DNA of 64,000 nucleotides from Nitrosopumilales archaeon. GTDB lineage: Archaea; Thermoproteota; Nitrososphaeria; Nitrososphaerales; Nitrosopumilaceae. Position 1 is the first letter of the stretch, and every line of letters begins with the position of its first letter. The notes under the pieces were generated by a model. The model made no database searches. It was not told the origin of the DNA and saw only the letters and a program-made list of their open reading frames with translations. Positions 56,709-64,000 of the stretch are shown one piece after another. The stretch lies in contig OMIR01000095.1 in NCBI GenBank assembly GCA_900299125.1, positions 1 through 64,000 of the forward strand. The letters are read 5' to 3'. Both the position numbers and the translations under genes were made by a program.

Positions 56709-57752
56709 TTGGATGTTACAAGCAAAATTGAGTTAATCAAAAAACCTCCTTATGAGGAAGCAGTTACGGAAGATGAATTAAGAAATCTTTTTTCAACAAA
56801 TTCAAAACCGCGTCATTATATTGGATTAGAGATATCAGGTTTTCTGCACTTGGGGAGCTTGATAAGTACTGGATTCAAAATTAATGATTTCATTAAAGCA
56901 GGTGTTGAATGTAATGTCTTTTTGGCTGATTGGCATACTCTGATTAACGATAAACTTGGTGGTAACTGGGATACAATATCCAAAGTATCAAATTATTACG
57001 AACGTGCGTTCAAACTAGTCTGTCCCGGCGTGAATATTATCCGCGGTAGTGAACTATATGACTCCCACAAAGAATATTGGAAAAATTTTGTATTATTCAC
57101 AAAACACATGACATTAGCTCGAACAATGCGTACATTGACAATTATGGGAAGGTCTGAATCGGAGGAAAAAATTGATCTCTCCAAATTGCTCTACCCGCCA
57201 ATGCAAGCAGTTGATATCCATACACTAGATGTTGATATTGCTCATGCGGGAATGGATCAAAGAAAAATACACATGTTAGTCAGAGAGATTTTTCCAAAAA
57301 TGAAGTGGAAGATGCCAGTGGCTGTACATCATGGATTGCTTGCAGGACTAACGGAACCAGTTGAGAGTGAATTTGGGGGCGAGTTAGGTAAGATGTCCAA
57401 ATCAAAACCTGCCTCTGGCATATTTGTTAATGATTCAGATGAGGAAATAAGATCCAAAATAAAAAAGGGTTGGTGTGAACAAGGAAAATCTAACAATCCT
57501 ATTTTGCAAATAGCAAAACACATTCTCTTTCATGAAATACCAGAACTCAAAGTGGAAAGGCCTGAAAAGTATGGAGGCAACATAATCTATTCGAGTTATT
57601 CCCAATTAGAATCTGATTTTGCAGCAGCAAAACTACATCCAATGGACCTAAAAAATCTAGTTTCAGAAAATCTCGTCAAAATAATAGCGCCAATCAGGGA
57701 TAATCTGAAAATGGATGAAGAAACAAGAGATGCGATTAAGAATTCCGTCTAG
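56709..57752 (+). CDS. tyrS: Tyrosyl-tRNA synthetase
   Basis: 347-residue archaeal/eukaryal type class I synthetase. HIGH-equivalent FLHLGS (45-50), tyrosine pocket residues in VFLADWHT and VDIAHAGMDQRKIHML, and KMSKS motif GKMSKSKP (about 227-234). The start is TTG 56709. It ends 4 bp over the stop of the convergent cbiH. Confidence 0.95.
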   Translation: MDVTSKIELIKKPPYEEAVTEDELRNLFSTNSKPRHYIGLEISGFLHLGSLISTGFKINDFIKAGVECNVFLADWHTLINDKLGGNWDTISKVSNYYERAFKLVCPGVNIIRGSELYDSHKEYWKNFVLFTKHMTLARTMRTLTIMGRSESEEKIDLSKLLYPPMQAVDIHTLDVDIAHAGMDQRKIHMLVREIFPKMKWKMPVAVHHGLLAGLTEPVESEFGGELGKMSKSKPASGIFVNDSDEEIRSKIKKGWCEQGKSNNPILQIAKHILFHEIPELKVERPEKYGGNIIYSSYSQLESDFAAAKLHPMDLKNLVSENLVKIIAPIRDNLKMDEETRDAIKNSV

Positions 57753-58522
57753 CTGGTTTGTAGATTATACTTTGATGTATAGCCGCGCGGATTTATCATC
57801 AGGTTCTTGAAATTATATGTCGATGAATTGCCGATAATCACAGTACTAATCATACCTAGCTTATCTGCATGTGCTTCCATGTTCTCCAAATCTGTAATTA
57901 CTATTGTTTGCGAGTCTCTATATGCGCCTTTAATTATAGCAACAGGGGTATTTGGCTTTCTATATTTGAGTAATAACTTTCGAGTATCTTGTAATTGATG
58001 AATTCTTTTCTTACTTGAGGGATTGTAAATTACGATTACATAATCTCCTTGAGCAGCTGCCTCTACTCTCTTTACAATCATCTCCCATGGTACTAGCAAA
58101 TCACTCATTGATACAACAGCAAAATCAGTCATCAATGGAGATCCAATTAGTGAAGCACAAGAATTCAATGCTGAAACACCAGGGACTACCTCTACCTCTA
58201 GACCTGTCTTGGGATCCCATCCAGATTCTGCAAGAGTTTCATAAATTAGGCCTGCCATACCATAAATTCCGGGATCCCCGCTACTAACAAGCGATACAAC
58301 TTTTCCAGATTGGGCAAGTTCTATGCATTGTTTTGCTCTTTCAACTTCTTGTGTCATTGCATATCTGTGAATTTCCTTTCCCTGGATCAAATCCTCAACT
58401 AATCCAACATAAGTGTCGTAGCCTACTATGGTATCGCTCTCTTCTATGACTTCTTTAGCACGAAATGTCATATGATCATGAGAACCAGGTCCGACACCAA
58501 CAATGTAGAGTTTTCCTATCAA
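57749..58522 (-). CDS. cbiH: Precorrin-3B / cobalt-factor III C17-methyltransferase
   Basis: 257-residue SAM-dependent tetrapyrrole methylase of CbiH/CobJ type that contracts the ring. Family motifs: LYIVGVGPGSHDHMT (5-19), VGYDTYVGLVEDL (about 33-45), SLVSSGDPGIYGMAGLIYE (about 76-94), EVVPGVSALNSCASLIGSPL (about 111-130) and VIYNPSSKKR. Like cbiE (14881-15576) it lies alone, so the corrin genes are scattered. Confidence 0.93.
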   Translation of the reverse strand: MIGKLYIVGVGPGSHDHMTFRAKEVIEESDTIVGYDTYVGLVEDLIQGKEIHRYAMTQEVERAKQCIELAQSGKVVSLVSSGDPGIYGMAGLIYETLAESGWDPKTGLEVEVVPGVSALNSCASLIGSPLMTDFAVVSMSDLLVPWEMIVKRVEAAAQGDYVIVIYNPSSKKRIHQLQDTRKLLLKYRKPNTPVAIIKGAYRDSQTIVITDLENMEAHADKLGMISTVIIGNSSTYNFKNLMINPRGYTSKYNLQTS

Positions 58523-58548
58523 GTAATGTTTTTTTCTAAAATGCTAAT

Positions 58549-59976
58549 TTATCCTTTGTTTGATTTAGGTGATTCTATGATTGGGCAATTCACAAGATGA
58601 TCTTCACTTAGTGGTCTAGCTAATGTCACGATTATGCCCCCATCTGACTTTTTTGTTTCAATATCTGAGATTGTTTCTAATGGGATGGCTGATTTTGACT
58701 CTCTCCATTCAACAATAGATACTCTACATAATGGAAAATATCCCTCATCTATTGCTGAACTGATTACATTAGGCTGAAATCCAAGAGTACCAGAGCCCTT
58801 AATTCCATTTTTGAACTGATACATTTCAGATACCAAATCTGACGAAGCAATATTTGCGAGCCTATACGAAGTAGGAACTCTCAATAAATCAGCAGGTCCT
58901 TTTGGAGTTGCATCTGTGATAATATAGTAAGTGCTCCTACCATCATAACCCCATGCTCTATGTGCAACAAATGTAACACTCTTAGACTCCTTGTTAATTT
59001 TTAAAACTTGGATACCATCTAGCGATTCAGTATTATTAACACTCTGTATTTCTCCACCTGGCCAAATGATTTGTGGAACATTCAACGTGACATCTGTTTT
59101 CATGAGTTTTAGTCGAGAGTCTTTTTCAGCTTTTAGTATGTCATCAGTTGACTCTAAAACTACAGGCTTTTGGCCAGTCTTCCATGTAGCAGTAATTACA
59201 TTAGATAATGGAGTGTATCCATTTTGTCCAGGACTTGTTCCAAATACCTCTCCCTGAAATCCATAGATTCCATTTCCTTTGATACCGTTAGTGAATATGT
59301 ATATCGAATCTTGAGAGGATGATGGCGACCATCTAAGCTTCGGTGCAAAATTTACATTCCAATTCTCTTTTTGAGCTATCTTATCTGCAATTGTTTTGTT
59401 GCTTGAATCAGTGATGATATAGCTGACATTTCCTTTAGCATAGAAACCATCACGCATTGGAATAGTAACTGGAATATTCTGATCAACTAACTCGATTTGC
59501 TTCTCTTTGACTTCATATGTTTGTGATACAAACTCTATTGGTTGCCCACGAATCCATCCATCCACACTAGTGGTAACGACAAAAGATGATTTACTCCTAA
59601 ATGCAACCGCAGAACCAGTAAAATCAAAACTCCCTCCTTTTTTGGACTCAATTTCAGTTAATCCGTATATTGTGTCTCCATCAACAGTCCATGTATCTTG
59701 ACCTTTTGAATCTGCACTTGAAATCTGATGCAACACTAGAATTTGAACTGGAGTATTTGCCGTAAATGTCAAAGAACCCGTATAAAGACTGTCCTTATTA
59801 GGTGCAAGTACCAGTGCAAATTGATCTTTCCCATTTGATGGATCAGTTGTAGAAACAAATGTCTTTGTAAAATGTACTTTGCTTTGTAGCTTGGCACTAG
59901 CGAAAGGTTCAGTCATTAAAAATGAAATTACAAAGGCGCTAATGATTATGATTGCAAAAATTATGAATCTGTTCAC
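58549..59976 (-). CDS. Large secreted protein with tandem beta-rich domains
   Basis: 475 residues. Signal peptide (about 1-28, ending ASAK). Two copies of a ~130-residue unit: GFYAKGNVSYIITDSSNKTI ... IYGFQGEVFGTSPGQNGYTP (about 176-276) and AHRAWGYDGRSTYYIITDAT ... LGFQPNVISSAIDEGYFPLC (about 335-440). Both share the Y-x-I-I-T-D, F-x-N-G-I-K-G-x-G and G-Y-x-P-L marks. Function unknown. It appears to be a surface or periplasmic-space protein. Confidence 0.75.
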   Translation of the reverse strand: MNRFIIFAIIIISAFVISFLMTEPFASAKLQSKVHFTKTFVSTTDPSNGKDQFALVLAPNKDSLYTGSLTFTANTPVQILVLHQISSADSKGQDTWTVDGDTIYGLTEIESKKGGSFDFTGSAVAFRSKSSFVVTTSVDGWIRGQPIEFVSQTYEVKEKQIELVDQNIPVTIPMRDGFYAKGNVSYIITDSSNKTIADKIAQKENWNVNFAPKLRWSPSSSQDSIYIFTNGIKGNGIYGFQGEVFGTSPGQNGYTPLSNVITATWKTGQKPVVLESTDDILKAEKDSRLKLMKTDVTLNVPQIIWPGGEIQSVNNTESLDGIQVLKINKESKSVTFVAHRAWGYDGRSTYYIITDATPKGPADLLRVPTSYRLANIASSDLVSEMYQFKNGIKGSGTLGFQPNVISSAIDEGYFPLCRVSIVEWRESKSAIPLETISDIETKKSDGGIIVTLARPLSEDHLVNCPIIESPKSNKG

Positions 59977-60012
59977 TGGTATTTTGGATTCTGCAAAGAT
60001 GTTTAAGCGTTT

Positions 60013-61410
60013 TTAGTTTCCTAATCTGAACTCATCATGTAATGCTTGAACAGCAGAAGCGCAATCAGAATCTTTTACAACAAACGCCAAATTAAGCTCA
60101 GATGAACCTTGAGCAATCATCATTACGTTAGTTTTTCTCTTTGCAACTGAACCAAACACTCTTGAGGCCACTCCAATCGTTCCTCGCATTCCAGAACCTA
60201 TTAGAGCTATAATGGAGACATCGGTAGTAACATCAATTTTTTTGATAATCTTTCCTAACAGCTCCATTTCAATTGTATTTACTGCCTTGTCGAGGTCGTT
60301 CTTTTTTACCACAATAGAAATACTTGATTCTGATGGACTCTGCGAAATCATCATTATGTTTACACCTGCCTTTGCTAGTGTAGTGAAAATCGTAGCTGCA
60401 GTACCGGGTGCCCCGACCATACTGCCTCCACGCATATCAATTAGTCCATTATGGCGAATCACCGATACACACTTGACTGTCTTGTTTGTCTTCTCATCAG
60501 GATTTGCAGTGACTAGAGTGCCAGTATTGTTTACATTAAAGGTACTTCGAATTCTCATGGGTATTTTCTTTGAAAGTAATGGCTCAAAGGAGCGTGGATG
60601 GATCTGCTTTGCTCCAAAGAGAGCCATCTCCATGGCCTCAACATATGATACTTCTGGAATTACTTTTGCAGTTTTGACCATCTTTGGATCTGCACTCATC
60701 AATCCATCAACATCACTCATCAGCCAAACTTCATCTGCTCTGATACAAGAGGCAATAATTGTAGCAGTATAATCGGAACCCCCACGCCCAAATGTAGTAA
60801 CATGTCCATGCTGATCAGCTCCAGCAAAGCCCCCAATCACTGGAATGAATTTTTTTGATAATAATGGTTCAAGATTTGTAGAAACTCGTAGTCGTGTAGT
60901 ATCCATTAATGGTTTGGATTGGCCAAAATTTGAATCCGTTACAATTCCAACCTCTTTTCCAGTCAATGCAACTGATTTTGTTTTCAAATCAAGTATGGCA
61001 TGAGAGACAATCTCTATTGAAAGCCTTTCTCCGAAAGATATCAAATAGTCCAACGATTGCGGTGTGACTTCGCCTAGCAAAATCATCCCGTGCATTAAAC
61101 CCTTTAATTCATTTAAAATTGATTCAAGTTTTTGATCAAGTGACTTTCTAATTACGGAATTAGATATTGTTTCATTAGCAATCTGCAGATGTTTTTTAGT
61201 TAATTTTGATAATATCGAATCTGCTTTCACACGATTTTCTTTTTTAATTGAATCAGATATTTCAAGCAAATCATCAGTAGTATCACCTATTGCGGAGCAC
61301 ACCATCACAATTTGATTCTTCTTTGAATTAATTTGGATAAATTTTGCAACAGCTTTGATATGCTTTGGTGTTCCAACCGATGTCCCTCCAAACTTGATCA
61401 CTAATCTCAT
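60013..61410 (-). CDS. lysC: Aspartate kinase
   Basis: Phosphorylates aspartate, first step to threonine, methionine and lysine. 465 residues: KFGGTSVG (5-12), amino acid kinase domain with FGRGGSDYTATIIA (about 208-221) and SDVDGLMSADP, and two C-terminal ACT domains (about 316-385 and 398-460) for feedback regulation. It is followed by the rpo11-tfs-pcna operon, which reads in the same direction from the right. Confidence 0.95.
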   Translation of the reverse strand: MRLVIKFGGTSVGTPKHIKAVAKFIQINSKKNQIVMVCSAIGDTTDDLLEISDSIKKENRVKADSILSKLTKKHLQIANETISNSVIRKSLDQKLESILNELKGLMHGMILLGEVTPQSLDYLISFGERLSIEIVSHAILDLKTKSVALTGKEVGIVTDSNFGQSKPLMDTTRLRVSTNLEPLLSKKFIPVIGGFAGADQHGHVTTFGRGGSDYTATIIASCIRADEVWLMSDVDGLMSADPKMVKTAKVIPEVSYVEAMEMALFGAKQIHPRSFEPLLSKKIPMRIRSTFNVNNTGTLVTANPDEKTNKTVKCVSVIRHNGLIDMRGGSMVGAPGTAATIFTTLAKAGVNIMMISQSPSESSISIVVKKNDLDKAVNTIEMELLGKIIKKIDVTTDVSIIALIGSGMRGTIGVASRVFGSVAKRKTNVMMIAQGSSELNLAFVVKDSDCASAVQALHDEFRLGN

Positions 61411-61443
61411 TGGATTCCTCTCCCGAAATGACTTTTTATGCTT

Positions 61444-62187
61444 TTAACTTTCTACTCTTGGGGCCAAGTAAAAGTGAATTCTGCCCATATTTGCAACCTT
61501 GAACTCTATTCGAAGTGGCTTGGCAGAGGAATATTCGCATACTATAGTTCCAGTTGCAGAGCCAACGGCCTTTACTATGGGATTTAGGTATTCTAGGCTA
61601 TACGTACCAGTGGACTCTTCCTTGGATGAAATTTCTGTCAGCTCATCTTGTTGCTTTGCCAATGAAATTAGTACCTCACCAGAATCCCCCTTTCCTGAAA
61701 ATTCCGCCTTTGCAACATCTGTCTTTATTGTCAGATAGTCAGATACGACCTGAACGTCTCCTAAAATCTTGTCAAATAATGTGTTGGCAAGACCAATCTT
61801 TGTATCATAGGGAATTTTTGGTAGCGGCGTATCAGTGGCAGAGGATTCAATTAGTCGCATTTTGTATTGTTTATTCCTTCCAATTACTATCAAGAGCATA
61901 CTATCAGAGATACTGATCTGGATTGATTCAGATTTTTCAGCTCGCTTGATTAACTTTGAAAACTCATCAATCCTTACACCGAATTTTATTGGACCATCAC
62001 ATTCGTATTTCTCAAATGCGGAATTTGGCCAAGAAATATCAATTAATGCAACATGAGATGGATCCATTCCGCGAAAACTTATTCCTTCAACAGTGGCTTC
62101 AAATGTGGCCTCTTCAACTAGAGTGGAAATTGCAGATAATATTGCCTTCCAATCATCTGAACCACTAGTCTTTGCAGAGAAAACCAT
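61444..62187 (-). CDS. pcn: DNA sliding clamp PCNA
   Basis: Homotrimeric processivity factor that tethers PolD and other enzymes. 247 residues with two homologous clamp domains; family blocks are GISFRGMDPSHVALIDISWP (about 35-54), a basic face, the interdomain connector near residue 120-130 (LPKIPYDTKIG), and the C-terminal RIEFKVANMGRIHFYLAPRV. Third gene of the rpo11-tfs-pcna cluster (37-bp gap). Confidence 0.96.
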   Translation of the reverse strand: MVFSAKTSGSDDWKAILSAISTLVEEATFEATVEGISFRGMDPSHVALIDISWPNSAFEKYECDGPIKFGVRIDEFSKLIKRAEKSESIQISISDSMLLIVIGRNKQYKMRLIESSATDTPLPKIPYDTKIGLANTLFDKILGDVQVVSDYLTIKTDVAKAEFSGKGDSGEVLISLAKQQDELTEISSKEESTGTYSLEYLNPIVKAVGSATGTIVCEYSSAKPLRIEFKVANMGRIHFYLAPRVES

Positions 62188-62224
62188 TTAGCTATCTGGC
62201 ATTTCGCTTCCAGTTAAATCTTCC

Positions 62225-62521
62225 TTAGGCATAATTACGCCAAGTATGTGAACACTTGACACATCGGTAGAACTGTGTAGTTGGTTCATCAGCTGATCTT
62301 GTTTGAAGCATCCACCAAACAGCTTGATCATTGCCACATTTCTCACATTCAATCTTAATTGTTGGTAATGTTTCCTTACCTTCATCTTCTTCAAATACGG
62401 TAAAAGATTTGTCAAGCTGAGTGTTCGTTTTTTTAATTTCTGATTTAGCAGTCTCAGAATAACCACACTTAGTGCATGAACCTTTCTTTAACCGCAGATT
62501 GCACTTGGGGCAAAATTGCAT
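62225..62521 (-). CDS. tfs: Transcription factor S (TFIIS/Rpb9-like cleavage factor)
   Basis: 98 residues: N-terminal zinc ribbon with FCPKCNLRLKKGSCTKCGY (about 3-21) and C-terminal TFIIS-type ribbon CEKCGNDQAVWWMLQTRSAD-EPTTQFYRCVKCSHTW (about 59-94), which carries the acidic R-S-A-D-E-P tip that enters the polymerase funnel to stimulate RNA cleavage. Starts 1 nt before the rpo11 stop. Confidence 0.95.
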   Translation of the reverse strand: MQFCPKCNLRLKKGSCTKCGYSETAKSEIKKTNTQLDKSFTVFEEDEGKETLPTIKIECEKCGNDQAVWWMLQTRSADEPTTQFYRCVKCSHTWRNYA

Positions 62522-62803
62522 CTAAGCACCTTTAATTTTTGAATGAATTAATTGCTTTAACTCTTGGGCCGATTCTATTGCTGCTTTGGTAGCCTTCTCG
62601 ACTTCCTTTAAAGGACTACCTTTTGAGGAATTGACACGCATTCTATATTCCGCAGTTAGTGGGTGTCTTAGAATGACACCGGCAAAGTCAACCTGATTAT
62701 CTTTTATCAACTCATGCTGGACTATATACAAAGTACCAACGTCTGTTCCTCTTAGTGCGAGTTCTGTCTCTTTTGAGGAAGACTTGACTACTTGTACGTT
62801 CAT
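62522..62803 (-). CDS. rpo11: RNA polymerase subunit Rpo11 (RpoL)
   Basis: 93 residues from ATG 62803, pairs with Rpo3 in the polymerase assembly platform. Alpha-like motif: ELALRGTDVGTLYIVQHELI then VDFAGVILRHPLTAEYRMRV, and a C-terminal helix. A longer frame from 62845 lacks homology. Gene order rpo11-tfs-pcna puts transcription elongation and replication together. Confidence 0.93.
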   Translation of the reverse strand: MNVQVVKSSSKETELALRGTDVGTLYIVQHELIKDNQVDFAGVILRHPLTAEYRMRVNSSKGSPLKEVEKATKAAIESAQELKQLIHSKIKGA

Positions 62804-62847
62804 TCTATCGGAAAACCACTTATTGTGGATATAAATCATCGTCAAAC

Positions 62848-63384
62848 ATGGGAAGCATAACGACTCTATCAGAAGTAATCCTCACATCGGACAAGCCGGA
62901 ATATTCCATATCGGACGATATTGTAATCTCGGCATCATTTCAAATCAAGGGAGATCTTAGGGATTCTCTAAATGAGAAAAACTGGACTGAGGCATACAAC
63001 AAATTTGATAATCTCTTCAAACTAAAATACGGAATCAAACTCGTTTCTGGGGGCTTTAGAAAAAAAGAACTAAAAAATATTGATACTTATCGTAAAGCAT
63101 CTTTTTTTTGGACCAGAAATCCCAAACTGGTAAACCCTATGAAAGAAAAGCGAGTCTGGGTCCAGGTTGCAAAAAACTTTGAACCGTTCATTAAATTAAC
63201 GGAGGAAGAGATCAAATCGGAATTATTAGATTTCAACGAAAAAATCTCCATAAAGGCATCAGAACTTGGTTCAGGCAAACATAAAATCAGTGCTGAGGTT
63301 TGGACATCTTGGCAGAAACATCTATGGACTGATTCAGGTGATGGAAAAGCAACTTCTAAGGAAATTGAAATTATAGTAAATTAA
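62848..63384 (+). CDS. Beta-sandwich protein of unknown function
   Basis: 178 residues, cytosolic (no signal peptide). Strand-rich start (TTLSEVILTSDKPEYSISDD) and end (SAEVWTSWQKHLWTDSGDGK) suggest an immunoglobulin-like or arrestin-like sandwich with a middle basic segment (GGFRKKELKNIDTYRKASFF). I recognise no family. It is divergent from rpo11, the two starts being 44 bp apart (62803 and 62848), so promoters overlap. Confidence 0.65.
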   Translation: MGSITTLSEVILTSDKPEYSISDDIVISASFQIKGDLRDSLNEKNWTEAYNKFDNLFKLKYGIKLVSGGFRKKELKNIDTYRKASFFWTRNPKLVNPMKEKRVWVQVAKNFEPFIKLTEEEIKSELLDFNEKISIKASELGSGKHKISAEVWTSWQKHLWTDSGDGKATSKEIEIIVN

Positions 63385-63417
63385 AAAATTATAAACAACA
63401 ATTTCTGTGTTTGATCA

Positions 63418-63570
63418 ATGGCAAAATATGACGGATTGTTGGGTCAACCGGTTTTAGAAATCGAAGAACCGGATGCAGAAGGCGGAATTACACTTATTTT
63501 CAAAGACAATAGATTCCTATTTGTAAAAATTGTTGATGGTAAACTTGATACCACATCCATTCCGGAATAG
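63418..63570 (+). CDS. Small beta-rich protein (50 aa)
   Basis: 50-residue frame from ATG 63418: DGLLGQPVLEIEEPDAEGGI then TLIFKDNRFLFVKIVDGKLD. Regular strand pattern, acidic. TTAAAAAATTATAAAC at about 63381-63396 is a TATA candidate 22-37 nt upstream. It follows the previous gene by 33 bp. No family known. Coding is supported by the amphipathic strand pattern and ATG/TATA spacing. Confidence 0.6.
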   Translation: MAKYDGLLGQPVLEIEEPDAEGGITLIFKDNRFLFVKIVDGKLDTTSIPE

Positions 63571-63627
63571 GTCTTGGACTCAATTCTGCGACTACAGCTT
63601 TATTTCAAGCCCTTTTAAAAATAGTCT

Positions 63628-64000
63628 GTGGATAAAATAGTCTTTTTTGATCTTGGCGGGGTTCTCTTAAACTGGCAAGATGACTGGTTATATGAAGAAG
63701 TTTCAAGACAGACTAGAATCTCTATAAATAAAATCAAACAGGATTTTGATTCATACATATCCTTACTTTTCACAGGAAAAATTTCCGAAAAGGAATTCTG
63801 GGAAAAAATACTTGGAGACGTAAAAATTAATCCTAATACTATTTGCGAAACTTTTCAGAAAAACGCTAGTCTCAATGAAGATATTTTTGCACTTGCTCAA
63901 CATTTGAAAAAATGCAAATATCAGATAGGAATCTTGTCAAATATCACTCCGGAAACAAGAAAAACTCTTCACAACGAGTGGTTCACCAGTTTTGATCATG
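63628..64000 (+). CDS. HAD-superfamily hydrolase, N-terminal part (truncated by window edge)
   Basis: Frame from GTG 63628, preceded in frame by a stop two codons upstream, open to the window end (about 124 residues). Motif I VFFDLGGVLLNW (about 5-16; D-x-G in place of D-x-D, normal for epoxide-hydrolase-like and related HADs), cap helices (about 20-90), and motif II ILSNITPETR (about 104-113). It belongs to the haloacid dehalogenase superfamily, likely a phosphatase; substrate unknown. Confidence 0.85.
   Translation, partial: MDKIVFFDLGGVLLNWQDDWLYEEVSRQTRISINKIKQDFDSYISLLFTGKISEKEFWEKILGDVKINPNTICETFQKNASLNEDIFALAQHLKKCKYQIGILSNITPETRKTLHNEWFTSFDH

Noticed and set aside
62188-62466. 92-codon minus-strand frame between tfs and pcna
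   Set aside because: It is another frame of the tfs gene, which has a clear TFIIS ribbon; not a separate protein.

Overview
The window is a compact, AT-rich archaeal chromosome segment (roughly one third G+C by eye). Its gene content points to an ammonia-oxidiser-type thaumarchaeon (Nitrososphaerota, Nitrosopumilus-like). The evidence is a combination of both subunits of DNA polymerase D, Orc1/Cdc6, PCNA, TFB, TFS, Rpo11, the termination factor FttA/aCPSF1, thermosome, proteasome, GGGP synthase and glycerol-1-phosphate dehydrogenase, together with an ESCRT-III (CdvB) protein and SepF, cobalamin genes including BluB, and small secreted proteins of thaumarchaeal type. TTG and GTG starts are common. 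TATA-like boxes often lie 25-32 nt before the start codon, as expected for leaderless mRNAs. I saw no insertion sequence, CRISPR array, rRNA or prophage. This is core chromosome rather than an island.

Layout. 1-8.4 kb: 3' end of glutamine synthetase, thermosome, glyA, and polD2 in an operon behind GGGP synthase. 8.4-13.3 kb: small regulators, then a replication-origin region (10225-10681) with four origin-recognition-box-like elements around an AT-rich tract, then orc1/cdc6 and, convergent to it, polD1. 13.4-22.4 kb: envelope proteins, cbiE, a membrane-anchored cyclophilin, DoxX, a methyltransferase, an M24 peptidase and sepF. 22.4-32.2 kb: fttA-psmB divergent from glycerol-1-phosphate dehydrogenase, three microproteins, two SDR enzymes, a hemerythrin, cysC/cysQ, and tfb. 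32.4-37.1 kb: a zinc-finger microprotein, an ESCRT-III protein, a coiled-coil protein, a winged-helix protein, a membrane-spanning winged-helix regulator and a secreted coiled-coil protein, decorated by an exact 18-bp repeat present three times. 37.2-47.2 kb: queE-folE, a UPF0201 RNA-binding protein, the operon prs-trmG10-rnz-sir2, an FKBP, an aminotransferase, nadM, rtcA and a CopD-like protein. 47.7-58.5 kb: tRNA-Val, bluB, an intron-containing tRNA-Arg, redox and secreted proteins, zinc-ribbon microproteins, a cyclophilin, a PfkB kinase, a dUTPase, a sugar aminotransferase, tyrS and cbiH. 58.5-64 kb: a large secreted repeat protein, aspartate kinase, and rpo11-tfs-pcna, ending in a truncated HAD hydrolase.

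The replication genes (polD2, polD1, orc1/cdc6, pcna) and the transcription genes (tfb, tfs, rpo11, fttA) are spread among lipid, cofactor and envelope genes. The most notable items are the origin architecture, the tRNA-Arg(CCT) with a 19-nt D-loop intron in a bulge-helix-bulge, the ESCRT-linked sensor/regulator locus with its triplicated repeat, the paired ATTAG-N6-CTAAT sites near an AbrB-like microprotein, and a family of Cys-rich microproteins.
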